Shown here: positions 10,636 to 19,910 of the stretch, in pieces
Position numbering within the stretch: position 1 is the first letter of the stretch
Layout of the letters: each line of letters begins with the position of its first letter
Origin: an uncultured Clostridia bacterium
Lineage (GTDB): Bacteria > Bacillota > Clostridia > Oscillospirales > Ruminococcaceae
Length of the DNA stretch: 64,000 bases
Assembly (NCBI GenBank): GCA_947166515.1
Contig: CAMVEM010000001.1
Coordinates: forward strand, 27,015 to 91,014
Direction: 5' to 3'
Notes under the pieces: model-generated
What the model was told of the DNA's origin: nothing
Seen by the model: only the letters and a program-made list of their open reading frames with translations
Database searches by the model: none
Translations under genes and position numbers: made by a program

Positions 10636-11498
10636 CCTTTTGTTCCTCCGGTCGAAACGCCTTCCATTATCTTCTTTCTGAATATTATGAATATCACGAT
10701 CAGCGGTATCGAGATAACGACCACCGCTGCCATCATCGCGGGGATATTCTCACGCCCGAAGCCGTTTTCGCGTATCTCCTGTATGCCGTTGGATACGAGG
10801 AAGTATGCACTGTCATCGGTTATCAGGCGCGGCCATACATAAGAGTTCCAGCACTCTATCACTTTGAGTATCATTATCGTGATTATTGTCGGCCGGCATA
10901 TCGGTACCATGACTTTGACCAGATATTTGAGGTCGGACGTTCCGTCAACTTTTGCAGCTTTGTAGAGCTCATCTGGTATCTGCTCGAAGTTTTCTTTCAA
11001 AAGATAGATGTAGAACACCGAAGTCACCGACGGCAGGATAAGACCGCTGAATGTATTGCGCATACCCATGTCGGTGATCGTCTGGAAATTCGTGATAATC
11101 ACGAGCTCGTTCGGTATCATCATAAGCGACAGGAACAGCGTGAACACGAGGTTCTTACCTCTGAATGAGAGGCGTGAGAACGCGAATGCTGCCGGAACTA
11201 TCACTATCATCATGAGCACGGTCGTTATCACCGTGAATATTATCGTATTCAGAAAATACTGTGCGAGCGGCACTGCGGTGAATGCTTCGGTATAGTTTTC
11301 GAGTGTAGGCTCGGTCGTTATGAATTTGGGGACATATTCCGAGTTGTATGAGCCGTAGCTTTTGACCGATGTCAGAAGCATCCAGTAAAACGGGAATACC
11401 ACGATTATTGCCCATATCGACAGCAGAATATATACTATCACCGCGGTCACATGATGTGAGCCGGTCTTTCTTCTTTTTTTCTTTATTTCTTGTTCCAT
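10632..11498 (-). CDS. Carbohydrate ABC transporter permease (MalG/UgpE-like)
   Basis: EAAKVDGTSDLKYLVKVMVPICRPTI = EAA loop; overlaps the SBP gene. Confidence 0.9.
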   Translation of the reverse strand: MEQEIKKKRRKTGSHHVTAVIVYILLSIWAIIVVFPFYWMLLTSVKSYGSYNSEYVPKFITTEPTLENYTEAFTAVPLAQYFLNTIIFTVITTVLMMIVIVPAAFAFSRLSFRGKNLVFTLFLSLMMIPNELVIITNFQTITDMGMRNTFSGLILPSVTSVFYIYLLKENFEQIPDELYKAAKVDGTSDLKYLVKVMVPICRPTIITIMILKVIECWNSYVWPRLITDDSAYFLVSNGIQEIRENGFGRENIPAMMAAVVVISIPLIVIFIIFRKKIMEGVSTGGTKG

Positions 11499-11689
11499 AA
11501 TATCACCTGATAATGCAGAAACGTTTTTTCGTCAGTGAGTAAAGTTTTTTGGAAAGTGGGTCGTGGAATACCCTTTTGTTCCGCTAGGAGGTGGTAAAGA
11601 AGTTTTCCAAAAGCGCGCACGACGCGCGCATAAAGGAGAAAACTTCGAGTCACAAAAGGTTTTCCCCGATCTCAAGCGTGAGCGGCAGT

Positions 11690-12580
11690 CTAATAATGCA
11701 CTTTCTTCTTGCTTATAAGCAGGTTAATGACCGTTATCGTGAGCACTATCACGAACAGTATCAGCGCTGCCGCCGACGCGTAGGACGGATATCCGCCGCT
11801 GTCGCCGTACAGCATATCATAGATATATCCGACTATCGTGTTCATTCCCGCAGCGTTGAGGTTTGTCCCGAACAAAGCCACAGCATCGCTGTACGCTTTG
11901 AACGCGCCGATAAATCCCGTTATCACCAGATAGAAGATCATCGGCGAGATCATCGGGAGCGTTATCCTCGTGAACATTCTGAAGCGTGATGTTCCGTCTA
12001 TCCGAGCGGCTTTGTAATATGTGTCGTTCACGGACGCGAGCGCGCTCGTCAGTATCAGTATCTTGAACGGGAGCACCACCCATATCGTGTAGAAGCACAG
12101 CACGAACATCTTCGCCCAGTAAGGCCCGTCTATGAAATCCACCGATTCGCCGCCGAAAATGTTTATCAGCACATTCACAAGGCCGTCCGAATAAGCGGTC
12201 TTCTTGAACAGTATCATAAAAACGAGTCCTACCGCGAGCGTGTTCGTCACATACGGCAGAAAATATACCGTTTGGAACAGGTTGCGGAGTTTCTTTATCG
12301 AGCTCAGCCCAAGCGATATCAGAAGCGCCGTTATGGTGGAAAGCGGGACCGTTATTATAACGAGCAGGAACGTGTTTCTCAGCGCCTGCAGGAAGTACGG
12401 ATCGTGCAGAACATACTCATAGTTGTATGTTCCCACATCGAAATATGTCTGGGACGCGGAATTATATCCCTCTTCAAACGAATAAATAAGTACGTCTATC
12501 AGCGGATATACCATGAAAACTCCGAGGAAGGCTATCGCGGGGAGCAGGTACAGCCACGCCTTGAGACCGTTTTTTTTCAT
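11690..12580 (-). CDS. Sugar ABC transporter permease (MalF/UgpA-like)
   Basis: YYKAARIDGTSRFRMFTRITLPMISPMI EAA loop. Confidence 0.9.
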   Translation of the reverse strand: MKKNGLKAWLYLLPAIAFLGVFMVYPLIDVLIYSFEEGYNSASQTYFDVGTYNYEYVLHDPYFLQALRNTFLLVIITVPLSTITALLISLGLSSIKKLRNLFQTVYFLPYVTNTLAVGLVFMILFKKTAYSDGLVNVLINIFGGESVDFIDGPYWAKMFVLCFYTIWVVLPFKILILTSALASVNDTYYKAARIDGTSRFRMFTRITLPMISPMIFYLVITGFIGAFKAYSDAVALFGTNLNAAGMNTIVGYIYDMLYGDSGGYPSYASAAALILFVIVLTITVINLLISKKKVHY

Positions 12581-12594
12581 CTGTCAGTCACCTT

Positions 12595-13701
12595 TCATTC
12601 TTTCGCGGCTTCAAAATCCACTCTTTCTTCGGTCTCTTTATCAAACAGATAGACCTTGTTTGGTTTGAGTGAGAAACGTACCTCTTTCGCACTCTCGTCA
12701 ATGTTTATGTCGGAATCTATTATCGAGCGTATCGTTTCGCCTATGCCGGCGTAATGTGTTGACACGATGCTCTTGTCGCGGCCTGTGACCTCGACCGCGC
12801 GGAGCTTGCAATTAAGTCCGCCGTTTTCGTCGGGAATGAAACCTTCGGGGCGGATACCGATGTAAACATTGCGGTTTTCCTGCGGTTTTATCTTCATGAC
12901 CTCGTCGTCGCCGATGAACACGCGGTCTTTTTTTACGCTTCCTACAAATACGTTTATAGCGGGAGTTCCGAGGAATTTCGCTACAAAAAGATTTTTCGGG
13001 TCGTCATAAACGCGCTGCGGCTTATCTATCTGCTGTATCTTTCCGTCCTTCATCACTACGATAAGGTCGGAAATGCTCATGGCTTCTTCCTGATCGTGGG
13101 TAACAAATATCGTGGTTACTCCCGTTTCGCGCTGTATGCGGCGTATCTCCTCGCGCGTCTGTAATCTGAGCCTTGCGTCAAGATTGGAGAGCGGTTCGTC
13201 GAGAAGCAGCACTCTCGGCGTCTTGACGAGCGCTCTTGCGATAGCGACACGCTGCTGCTGACCGCCGGAGAGCTCGCTCGGACGGCGCTCCATTAGTCCG
13301 TCTATCTGCACGAGCTTAGCGGCTTCGTATGCACGCTCCTGCATTTCGAGCTTGGACATCTTTTTATCGCCCTTGAAATTTTCGAGCGGGAACGTGATAT
13401 TCTTCATTACAGTCAGGTGCGGATAGAGGGCGTAGTTCTGAAATACGAGTCCCACGCCGCGGTTTTCCGGCGGAAGATCGGTAACGTCCTCATCGTCGAA
13501 GAATATCTGCCCTTCAGTTGGCTCTTCAAGTCCCGATATCAGATTGAGGCAGGTGCTCTTTCCGCAGCCGGAGGGTCCGAGAAGTCCTATAAGCTGTCCG
13601 CTCGGTATCTCGAAATCGAAATTATCGACAGCGGTAACATCTGCGCCTTTTTTGCTGCGGCTCGGAAATTTTTTTGTCAGGTTTTTAAGAATTATTTTCA
13701 T
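12595..13701 (-). CDS. ABC transporter ATP-binding protein (UgpC/MsmK-like)
   Basis: Walker A GPSGCGKST, signature LSGGQQQRVAIARAL, DEPLSNLDARLR. Confidence 0.95.
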   Translation of the reverse strand: MKIILKNLTKKFPSRSKKGADVTAVDNFDFEIPSGQLIGLLGPSGCGKSTCLNLISGLEEPTEGQIFFDDEDVTDLPPENRGVGLVFQNYALYPHLTVMKNITFPLENFKGDKKMSKLEMQERAYEAAKLVQIDGLMERRPSELSGGQQQRVAIARALVKTPRVLLLDEPLSNLDARLRLQTREEIRRIQRETGVTTIFVTHDQEEAMSISDLIVVMKDGKIQQIDKPQRVYDDPKNLFVAKFLGTPAINVFVGSVKKDRVFIGDDEVMKIKPQENRNVYIGIRPEGFIPDENGGLNCKLRAVEVTGRDKSIVSTHYAGIGETIRSIIDSDINIDESAKEVRFSLKPNKVYLFDKETEERVDFEAAKE

Positions 13702-14518
13702 TTTCTGTCCCCTGTTTTTTTCTTACGAAATAATGTCTTGCAAGTGAGCGTGACAGTCCGTCGAGTCCCGGATAAAGTATTCGCTCGCTGATATTGAACT
13801 GGTCGAGCAGATCTCTTACCTGCCAGCGTATCTCCTTTTTGATTATGTACCGCATCGTGCAGTCGGTGCGTCTTTCGAGGAAATCCTCAATGTCGGAGAT
13901 GCCGGACGGGATTATGGAGAAGAAAGAATACTGGTTGATTATGCGCTGATCTACCGACGGCGGCTCGATGTTCACGAACGCGTCCGCGCCCATATCTATA
14001 TCGTACTGCTCGATGCTGTCCACCACAGAAGTCAGCGTATCTACCGTGAACACGAACATTCCGCCGCGTTTGAGCGCTTCGGTATAGCGCCGGGGGAGGT
14101 TCTTGTTCGCCGCCTTCATGTCGAAGCGCCATAAGACGCAGTCGCGTTTGTCGAGCTTGTCGAAGTTGTTTTCGGTGCAGGCAAAATGCAGCGCTATCAG
14201 CGGGGAATATGTCCAGTCGAGCAGGCGCGTCGGGAGGCCGTGGTGCTGGCCTATCATCATCTGTTTCCAGACGGACGCGCTTATCGAGGGGTCGTCTATG
14301 CAGGCGTATTTGGCAAAATTGCGGAGTATTGACGGTTCAAGCTCGCGGTGGAGCTCCTTGCAGTTAAGGCGCAGAGAAGTCGTCAGTCTGTATGAAGCGT
14401 CCGGCATACCGCGGTAGAAGTACGGGCTTCTGAGGCGGTTTATATCCTGGTTGAACTTCTGCTCTGAGATCAGCTTCATCACGCCGTCTATGCTGTCTAT
14501 TACCACTGTTTCTATCAT
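13685..14518 (-). CDS. FRG domain-containing protein
   Basis: YFYRGMPDASYRL...QHHGLPTRLLDWTYSPLIALHFAC is a typical FRG domain; 3' end overlaps the start of the ABC ATPase gene. Confidence 0.88.
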   Translation of the reverse strand: MIETVVIDSIDGVMKLISEQKFNQDINRLRSPYFYRGMPDASYRLTTSLRLNCKELHRELEPSILRNFAKYACIDDPSISASVWKQMMIGQHHGLPTRLLDWTYSPLIALHFACTENNFDKLDKRDCVLWRFDMKAANKNLPRRYTEALKRGGMFVFTVDTLTSVVDSIEQYDIDMGADAFVNIEPPSVDQRIINQYSFFSIIPSGISDIEDFLERRTDCTMRYIIKKEIRWQVRDLLDQFNISERILYPGLDGLSRSLARHYFVRKKQGTENENNS

Positions 14519-14572
14519 ACTAACACCAGTTTTCGTATATATTATCGGGGATCATCAAGGACATTAACAGGT

Positions 14573-16204
14573 TCATCCTCTCGGCGTATTGTCCGTTGTT
14601 GCGAGCTTGCTGTAATCTGTAAAGTCCTTGATCTTCTTTCCGGCAGCGTTCCTGGTAACTACCGAGCCGTCATTACCGCTGATCGACGGGCTCCACTCAA
14701 ATGAATTGCCGTCTGTGTCGGTAATTGTGATGATCACATCAGGCATTATCTCACTTACGTTGCACTTGACCAGAATCGGGCAGCCGTCGCCGCTGTAAAC
14801 CGTATCTCCTTTTTTGAGCGTTGCGGTAGTTTCGTCAAGGGTGGCCTTGCTGACCTCGATCTTCATATCCTGCGAAACGGGAATTATCATGTACAGCTCT
14901 GTACCGTCTCCGGTCGTGAAGAAGTTCTGCTTTATCATCTCGTCCGTAAAATATATCTCGGTTGATGCGCCGGTGAGCTGAAGCAGGTCATGTATATAAG
15001 TTTCGTACTCAGCGGGATCGTTCGCGTCGCTCTGGATATAGCCGAGGAATCTTACGCCCAATACGGCGTCCTCTTTTCTCATTGCACTGCGCTGTACAAA
15101 GTAGTTGTCAAGCTGGGCTCCCTCATACGGTTTAAGATCGACTGTCTCGCCGTTCATATCTGTTCCGGCGGCTGTGAAGCGGTCAACGTCTATCCAATAG
15201 TCGCCGGGGGTATTGTCGCTTCCGATATAGCTGAAATGCACCTTTATCGTCTTGTCGGGGTTTATTTCGGCTTCACCGTCTCCCGGCATGAGATCTTTTG
15301 TTTTTGCAAAATATACTCTCGCCATTTCGATAAGCTCGTAATTGCTGTAGAATCTGAAGCCTTCATCTGTACCGTAGTATGTGAGAGTTTCCTTATTGCC
15401 GTTATCCCATGTGAAAACGCACTCGTTCTCGTTTGTCATGGTTACACCGGTGGTGATGAAATTGCCGGCTTCTGCCATTTCAAACTTACAGCTGTTCTCA
15501 CCGAATTCATAGTTAAAACCGACGCCTATGCCCACATCCTGAGAGAGCACGGTGCCTGTGCCGTCGTTTTTGAATGTGTAATAGCTGTCTCCGTTGGCTC
15601 CTGTGGACCACCACACGCCGGTCTTGAGGCTGATCTTCGACGCTTCGGAGCTGCTGCCCGAGCCGGACTTTATCACAACATTTTCGGGAAGGACATAGAG
15701 ATATCTTACGTCATACTCGCCCTTGCCGACTATACCGGTGATCTCGGCCTGAGCGTCCTCCGGGGGATAGTCATTCGCATCGGTCGAATCCACTATGTAC
15801 CATGTAAATCCGCGCTTGGTGCCGTCGTCCTGGACCTGCATCATTGCGTTGCCGTTCATGCGTCTGCTCGTGATGCCCTCGCACTTTACGATCTTGCCGT
15901 CATACTTTCCCGACTGCATATCGTTCGTGAAATCGACTATCTGCGAGCCGCTCCCGAACGGTATAGTTACATCGACCTTGCTGTAGTCAGCTGTTTTCGG
16001 GTCGATATCAGAAGCTGCCGAAGCCGGAGCATCGTCCGGAGCAATGCTTCCGGATTCGTTCTGAGACGCGGGAGCCGCTGTTGTGCTGCTGTCGGCGCCG
16101 CCGGACTTTGTTTCGTTGGAGCTGCACGCCGAAGCACCGCAGATCACAGCTGCTGACACCAATGCGGCAAGCATTTTTCTGTTGATTTTTTCTGTCTTTT
16201 TCAT
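14573..16204 (-). CDS. Hypothetical secreted lipoprotein
   Basis: Signal peptide with lipobox VICGASAC; low-complexity linker; TrpB/ABC homology absent. Confidence 0.6.
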   Translation of the reverse strand: MKKTEKINRKMLAALVSAAVICGASACSSNETKSGGADSSTTAAPASQNESGSIAPDDAPASAASDIDPKTADYSKVDVTIPFGSGSQIVDFTNDMQSGKYDGKIVKCEGITSRRMNGNAMMQVQDDGTKRGFTWYIVDSTDANDYPPEDAQAEITGIVGKGEYDVRYLYVLPENVVIKSGSGSSSEASKISLKTGVWWSTGANGDSYYTFKNDGTGTVLSQDVGIGVGFNYEFGENSCKFEMAEAGNFITTGVTMTNENECVFTWDNGNKETLTYYGTDEGFRFYSNYELIEMARVYFAKTKDLMPGDGEAEINPDKTIKVHFSYIGSDNTPGDYWIDVDRFTAAGTDMNGETVDLKPYEGAQLDNYFVQRSAMRKEDAVLGVRFLGYIQSDANDPAEYETYIHDLLQLTGASTEIYFTDEMIKQNFFTTGDGTELYMIIPVSQDMKIEVSKATLDETTATLKKGDTVYSGDGCPILVKCNVSEIMPDVIITITDTDGNSFEWSPSISGNDGSVVTRNAAGKKIKDFTDYSKLATTDNTPRG

Positions 16205-16232
16205 TGCTGCCTCCTGTTGTTCTATGGCGTTT

Positions 16233-16805
16233 TTATTCTTTTTCGTTTATAATGTCGGTGATCTCGCTCTGCTTCTCTACGAAGCACAGGCCGTCCTCGC
16301 GATAAAGGACATACACCGGATCATTCTTCTCGATATCGGTATCATTTGCCGATACTGCATCAAAATCGTACTTTTTTCCTTTATATACAAGCTCTATTCG
16401 TCCGTAATCGTCACCGCCGATGCGCTCGGTGCAGACTGCCTCCATTCCGCCTATGTCAGTTTTTTCGTCAAGCTCATCGCCCGATATTCCGACAAAGAAC
16501 GGCTTTATAAAATGCATCACGGTGAAATTCACGATACAGCCGAACATGACGCTCATCGGAAAGCTTACGAAAGGGTGGAGCCCGAGCAGCTTCATCACGA
16601 TCCCGAAAATGCCGAACGCCGAGCCGTATATCGTCAGCATAGTTATGTTGTGCGGTATAAAATCTTCTATCGGTATAGTTTTACCTTTGATGTTATGCAG
16701 CCGCTCTTCCATTCCGAACGAGCGTATTTTCTCCATATACCGCAGTATCATATCCGCGGCGAACGATACTATGGAAATGACCGTTATCACGATATAGAAA
16801 GTCAT
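16233..16805 (-). CDS. Membrane protein with NfeD-like/OB-fold-like C-terminus
   Basis: N-terminal TM segments, C-terminal IGGMEAVCTERIGGDDYGRIELVYKGKKYD. Confidence 0.5.
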   Translation of the reverse strand: MTFYIVITVISIVSFAADMILRYMEKIRSFGMEERLHNIKGKTIPIEDFIPHNITMLTIYGSAFGIFGIVMKLLGLHPFVSFPMSVMFGCIVNFTVMHFIKPFFVGISGDELDEKTDIGGMEAVCTERIGGDDYGRIELVYKGKKYDFDAVSANDTDIEKNDPVYVLYREDGLCFVEKQSEITDIINEKE

Positions 16806-18076
16806 TTTCCGCCGTCCTCTTTTTCGTCGGGATCATCCTTTATCTCGAACCTCAGCTTTCCGATGCGAAGGTCGTCGAGTGACTTTACGGTTATGAGAAA
16901 ATCATCGGTCTCGATAGTATCTCCCTCTTTCGGTATCCGTCCGAACAGTTCGTATATCCAGCCGCCTATCGTGTTGCTGTCCGATTTTATCTCAAAGCGA
17001 TCCTCAAAATAGCGGTTGAAGTCGTTCTGCGAGACTTCACCGCTCGTTTCGAACACTTTATCGTTTATGAACCTTATCGGCCTTTTTACCTCGTCGTTCT
17101 CGTCCCAGATCTCGCCGACAAGCTCCTCGATTATGTCCTCAAGTGTGACTATGCCCTCTGTGCCGCCGTACTGATCGACGACTACCGCGAGATGTATTTT
17201 TCTGCGCTGCATCTGACGAAGCACATCCGGTATCTTCATCAGTCCGGGCACAAATATCGTTTCCTCCGTCATATCGCGGACATAGAATGTTTCGCCCGAC
17301 GCAAGGCGCTCGAAAAAGTCCTTGTGACGGACTATTCCTACTATGTGGTCTATGGACTTTTCGTACACGGGTATTCTGGAATATCCTTCCTTTAAAAACA
17401 GCTCGCGCATTTCATCTATGCCGGTGTTTATATCCGCTGCAACAATATTAACGCGCGGGGTTATAACTGCGGAAACGAGCGTTTCGTCGAATTCGAGCGC
17501 ACTGCGTACAAGCTCGCTTTCCTGTTCTTCAAGCACTCCCTCGTCTTCGATCTCGTCGATGATCTGCATAAGTTCCTGCTCAGTCATGCTGACTTCTTCG
17601 CCCTTGCCGCGGAACAGGAATGACACGCCCTTCTGTATCAGCAGGAAGACTGCGGAGAAAGGCGTGAAAAGCAGCATCAGAACTGTCATGATGCCGCTCA
17701 CCGCACACGCGAAATTCTCTGCGTGCAGTTTGGAAACAGTCTTCGGAAGTATCTCGCCGAAGATCAGAACTATCACCGTTACTGCAACTGTAGATATGAG
17801 TGTTCCTCTGCTTCCGAACAGCTCTATGCACAATACGGTAGCGAGCGATGAGGTGAGGATATTAACGATATTGTTGCCGATAAGTATAGTGGTCAGCGTC
17901 TTGTCGTAGCGTCCGATTATTTTCAGCGCGCGCTCAGCCCTCTTTGAACCGTTTTCAGCACGGCTCCTGAGACGGATCTTGTTTGCGCCGGTGTAAGCAG
18001 TTTCGGCTGCGGAAAAGAACGCTGATGTGAAAACAAGTATTATAAGAATGACTAACGTTCGTATGTGGTCTTCCAT
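16802..18076 (-). CDS. HlyC/CorC family (hemolysin-like) CNNM + CBS domain transporter
   Basis: Four N-terminal TM segments, VSAVITPRVNIV and CBS pair, C-terminal CorC domain. Confidence 0.9.
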   Translation of the reverse strand: MEDHIRTLVILIILVFTSAFFSAAETAYTGANKIRLRSRAENGSKRAERALKIIGRYDKTLTTILIGNNIVNILTSSLATVLCIELFGSRGTLISTVAVTVIVLIFGEILPKTVSKLHAENFACAVSGIMTVLMLLFTPFSAVFLLIQKGVSFLFRGKGEEVSMTEQELMQIIDEIEDEGVLEEQESELVRSALEFDETLVSAVITPRVNIVAADINTGIDEMRELFLKEGYSRIPVYEKSIDHIVGIVRHKDFFERLASGETFYVRDMTEETIFVPGLMKIPDVLRQMQRRKIHLAVVVDQYGGTEGIVTLEDIIEELVGEIWDENDEVKRPIRFINDKVFETSGEVSQNDFNRYFEDRFEIKSDSNTIGGWIYELFGRIPKEGDTIETDDFLITVKSLDDLRIGKLRFEIKDDPDEKEDGGK

Positions 18077-18240
18077 TTTATTTCCCTTAAAAATATCTTT
18101 TTTGACCTCGACATGGGAGTCAAAAGTGCAAAATCATACTTTAATATTATACCACATAACTGTCTGAAAGTCAATACTTGCGCGGTTGTGCGGCAGCACG
18201 GGCGGACTTTTCAAAATTAAAATCTGTCGCATTAAAGTGG

Positions 18241-18270
18241 TTGACAAGCAGCGCTTTTATGTGTTATAAT
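18241..18270 (+). promoter_or_regulatory. Sigma-A promoter for trpB2
   Basis: TTGACA - 18 nt - TATAAT. Confidence 0.7.
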
Positions 18271-18323
18271 ACATAGGTAAAAAAATCAACCCCTTTTCAA
18301 TGTTAATCAGAAAGGATAAAAAA

Positions 18324-19688
18324 ATGAGCGAGATCCCTTACAAAACCTATCTTAACGAAGACGAGATGCCTAAACAGTGGTACAATATGCGTGCCGACAT
18401 GAAGAACAAGCCCGCACCGCTGCTCAATCCCGGCACTCACCAACCCATGAGCGTCGAGGAGCTCTCCGGCGTGTTCTGCACAGAACTCGCAAAGCAGGAG
18501 CTCAACGATACCGACCCGTTTATCGACATTCCCGACGAGATACTGAGTTTCTACAAAATGTACCGTCCCTCGCCGCTTGTAAGAGCGTACTGCCTTGAAA
18601 AAGCACTCGGTACTCCCGCTAAGATATACTATAAATTCGAGGGAAACAACACCTCCGGAAGCCACAAGCTCAACAGTGCTATAGCACAGGCTTACTATGC
18701 TAAAAAGCAGGGCCTGAAAGGCGTTACTACCGAGACCGGAGCAGGTCAGTGGGGGACCGCGCTTTCAATGGCGTGCGCGTATCTCGGACTTGACTGCAAG
18801 GTATACATGGTAAAGGTTTCCTACGAGCAGAAGCCGTTCAGACGCGAGGTTATGAGGACCTACGGTGCTTCCGTTACCCCGTCGCCTTCACCGACAACAA
18901 ATATAGGCAAGAAAATACTTGAAGAATTTCCCGGCACTACCGGAAGTCTCGGCTGCGCTATTTCTGAAGCGGTCGAAGTTGCTACAAGCACAGAGGGATA
19001 CCGCTATGTGCTCGGCTCGGTGCTCAACCAGGTACTGCTGCATCAGTCGATAATCGGACTTGAAGCAAAAGCTGCGTTTGACAAGCTCGGCGTTAAGCCT
19101 GACGTAATCATAGGCTGCGCAGGCGGCGGCTCTAACCTCGGCGGACTTATTGCTCCGTTCATGGGTCAGAAGCTCCGCGGGGAAGCAGATTACAGATTCA
19201 TTGCTGTAGAGCCCGCGAGCTGCCCGAGCTTCACAAGAGGCAAGTATGCGTATGACTTCTGCGATACCGGAAAGGTTTGCCCGCTCGCTAAGATGTACAC
19301 TCTCGGAAGCGGATTCATCCCGTCTGCGAACCATGCGGGCGGTCTGCGCTATCACGGCATGAGCAGCACTCTCTCGCAGCTTTATGACGATAAGCTCATG
19401 GAGGCTGTTTCCGTTGAGCAGACAAGCGTATTTGAAGCCGCTCAGAAGTTTGCGAGAACAGAGGGAATACTCCCCGCACCGGAGAGCAGCCATGCTATTA
19501 AGGTCGCTATGGACGAGGCGATGAAATGCAAGGAGACCGGCGAAGCGAAGACAATTCTCTTCGGCCTTACCGGTACAGGTTATTTCGATATGGTCGCTTA
19601 TCAGAAGTTCAACGACGGCGAGATGACCGATTATATCCCGACAGATGAAGGGCTCGCAAAGAGCTTTGCAACTCTCCCGCAGATGTAA
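18324..19688 (+). CDS. TrpB-like pyridoxal-phosphate dependent enzyme (TrpB2 type)
   Basis: EGNNTSGSHKLNSAIAQAYYAKKQG PLP motif, TETGAGQWG, GCAGGGSN; RBS precedes ATG at 18324. Confidence 0.92.
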   Translation: MSEIPYKTYLNEDEMPKQWYNMRADMKNKPAPLLNPGTHQPMSVEELSGVFCTELAKQELNDTDPFIDIPDEILSFYKMYRPSPLVRAYCLEKALGTPAKIYYKFEGNNTSGSHKLNSAIAQAYYAKKQGLKGVTTETGAGQWGTALSMACAYLGLDCKVYMVKVSYEQKPFRREVMRTYGASVTPSPSPTTNIGKKILEEFPGTTGSLGCAISEAVEVATSTEGYRYVLGSVLNQVLLHQSIIGLEAKAAFDKLGVKPDVIIGCAGGGSNLGGLIAPFMGQKLRGEADYRFIAVEPASCPSFTRGKYAYDFCDTGKVCPLAKMYTLGSGFIPSANHAGGLRYHGMSSTLSQLYDDKLMEAVSVEQTSVFEAAQKFARTEGILPAPESSHAIKVAMDEAMKCKETGEAKTILFGLTGTGYFDMVAYQKFNDGEMTDYIPTDEGLAKSFATLPQM

Positions 19689-19746
19689 TCAAGATCACCA
19701 AACCCCCAACCCCCTTCCCTCAAGGGAAGGGGGTTATTTTTGTTTT

Positions 19747-19910
19747 TTATGTGGGGAGCAAAGCTCCCCACTTATAGGAATAATTCTCCCCTTCCCTACG
19801 GCAGGAAGCCGTACAGAAGGTTTCCAAAAGCGCGCACGATGCGCGCATCAGAGAAACCTTCGATTTAGTGGGAGGGGCCGGGGGTAGGGCTCTGCAAATT
19901 ATGATTTGAT
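19747..19910 (+). repeat. Intergenic repeat family C copy, apparently interrupted by a family B segment
   Basis: tatgtggggagcaaagctccccac...ataggaata...ggaggggccgggggtagggctctgcaaattatgattt, containing tttccaaaagcgcgcacgatgcgcgcatcagagaaacc. Confidence 0.65.

Noticed and set aside
14990-16156. Long ORF antisense to the lipoprotein gene (388 aa, plus strand)
   Set aside because: Lies entirely opposite a well-supported lipoprotein ORF, composition is Cys/Val/His-skewed as expected for an antisense frame, and there is no RBS.
18324-19688. Second complete tryptophan synthase locus
   Set aside because: Only a TrpB2-type beta subunit is present; no trpA partner or T-box seen here.
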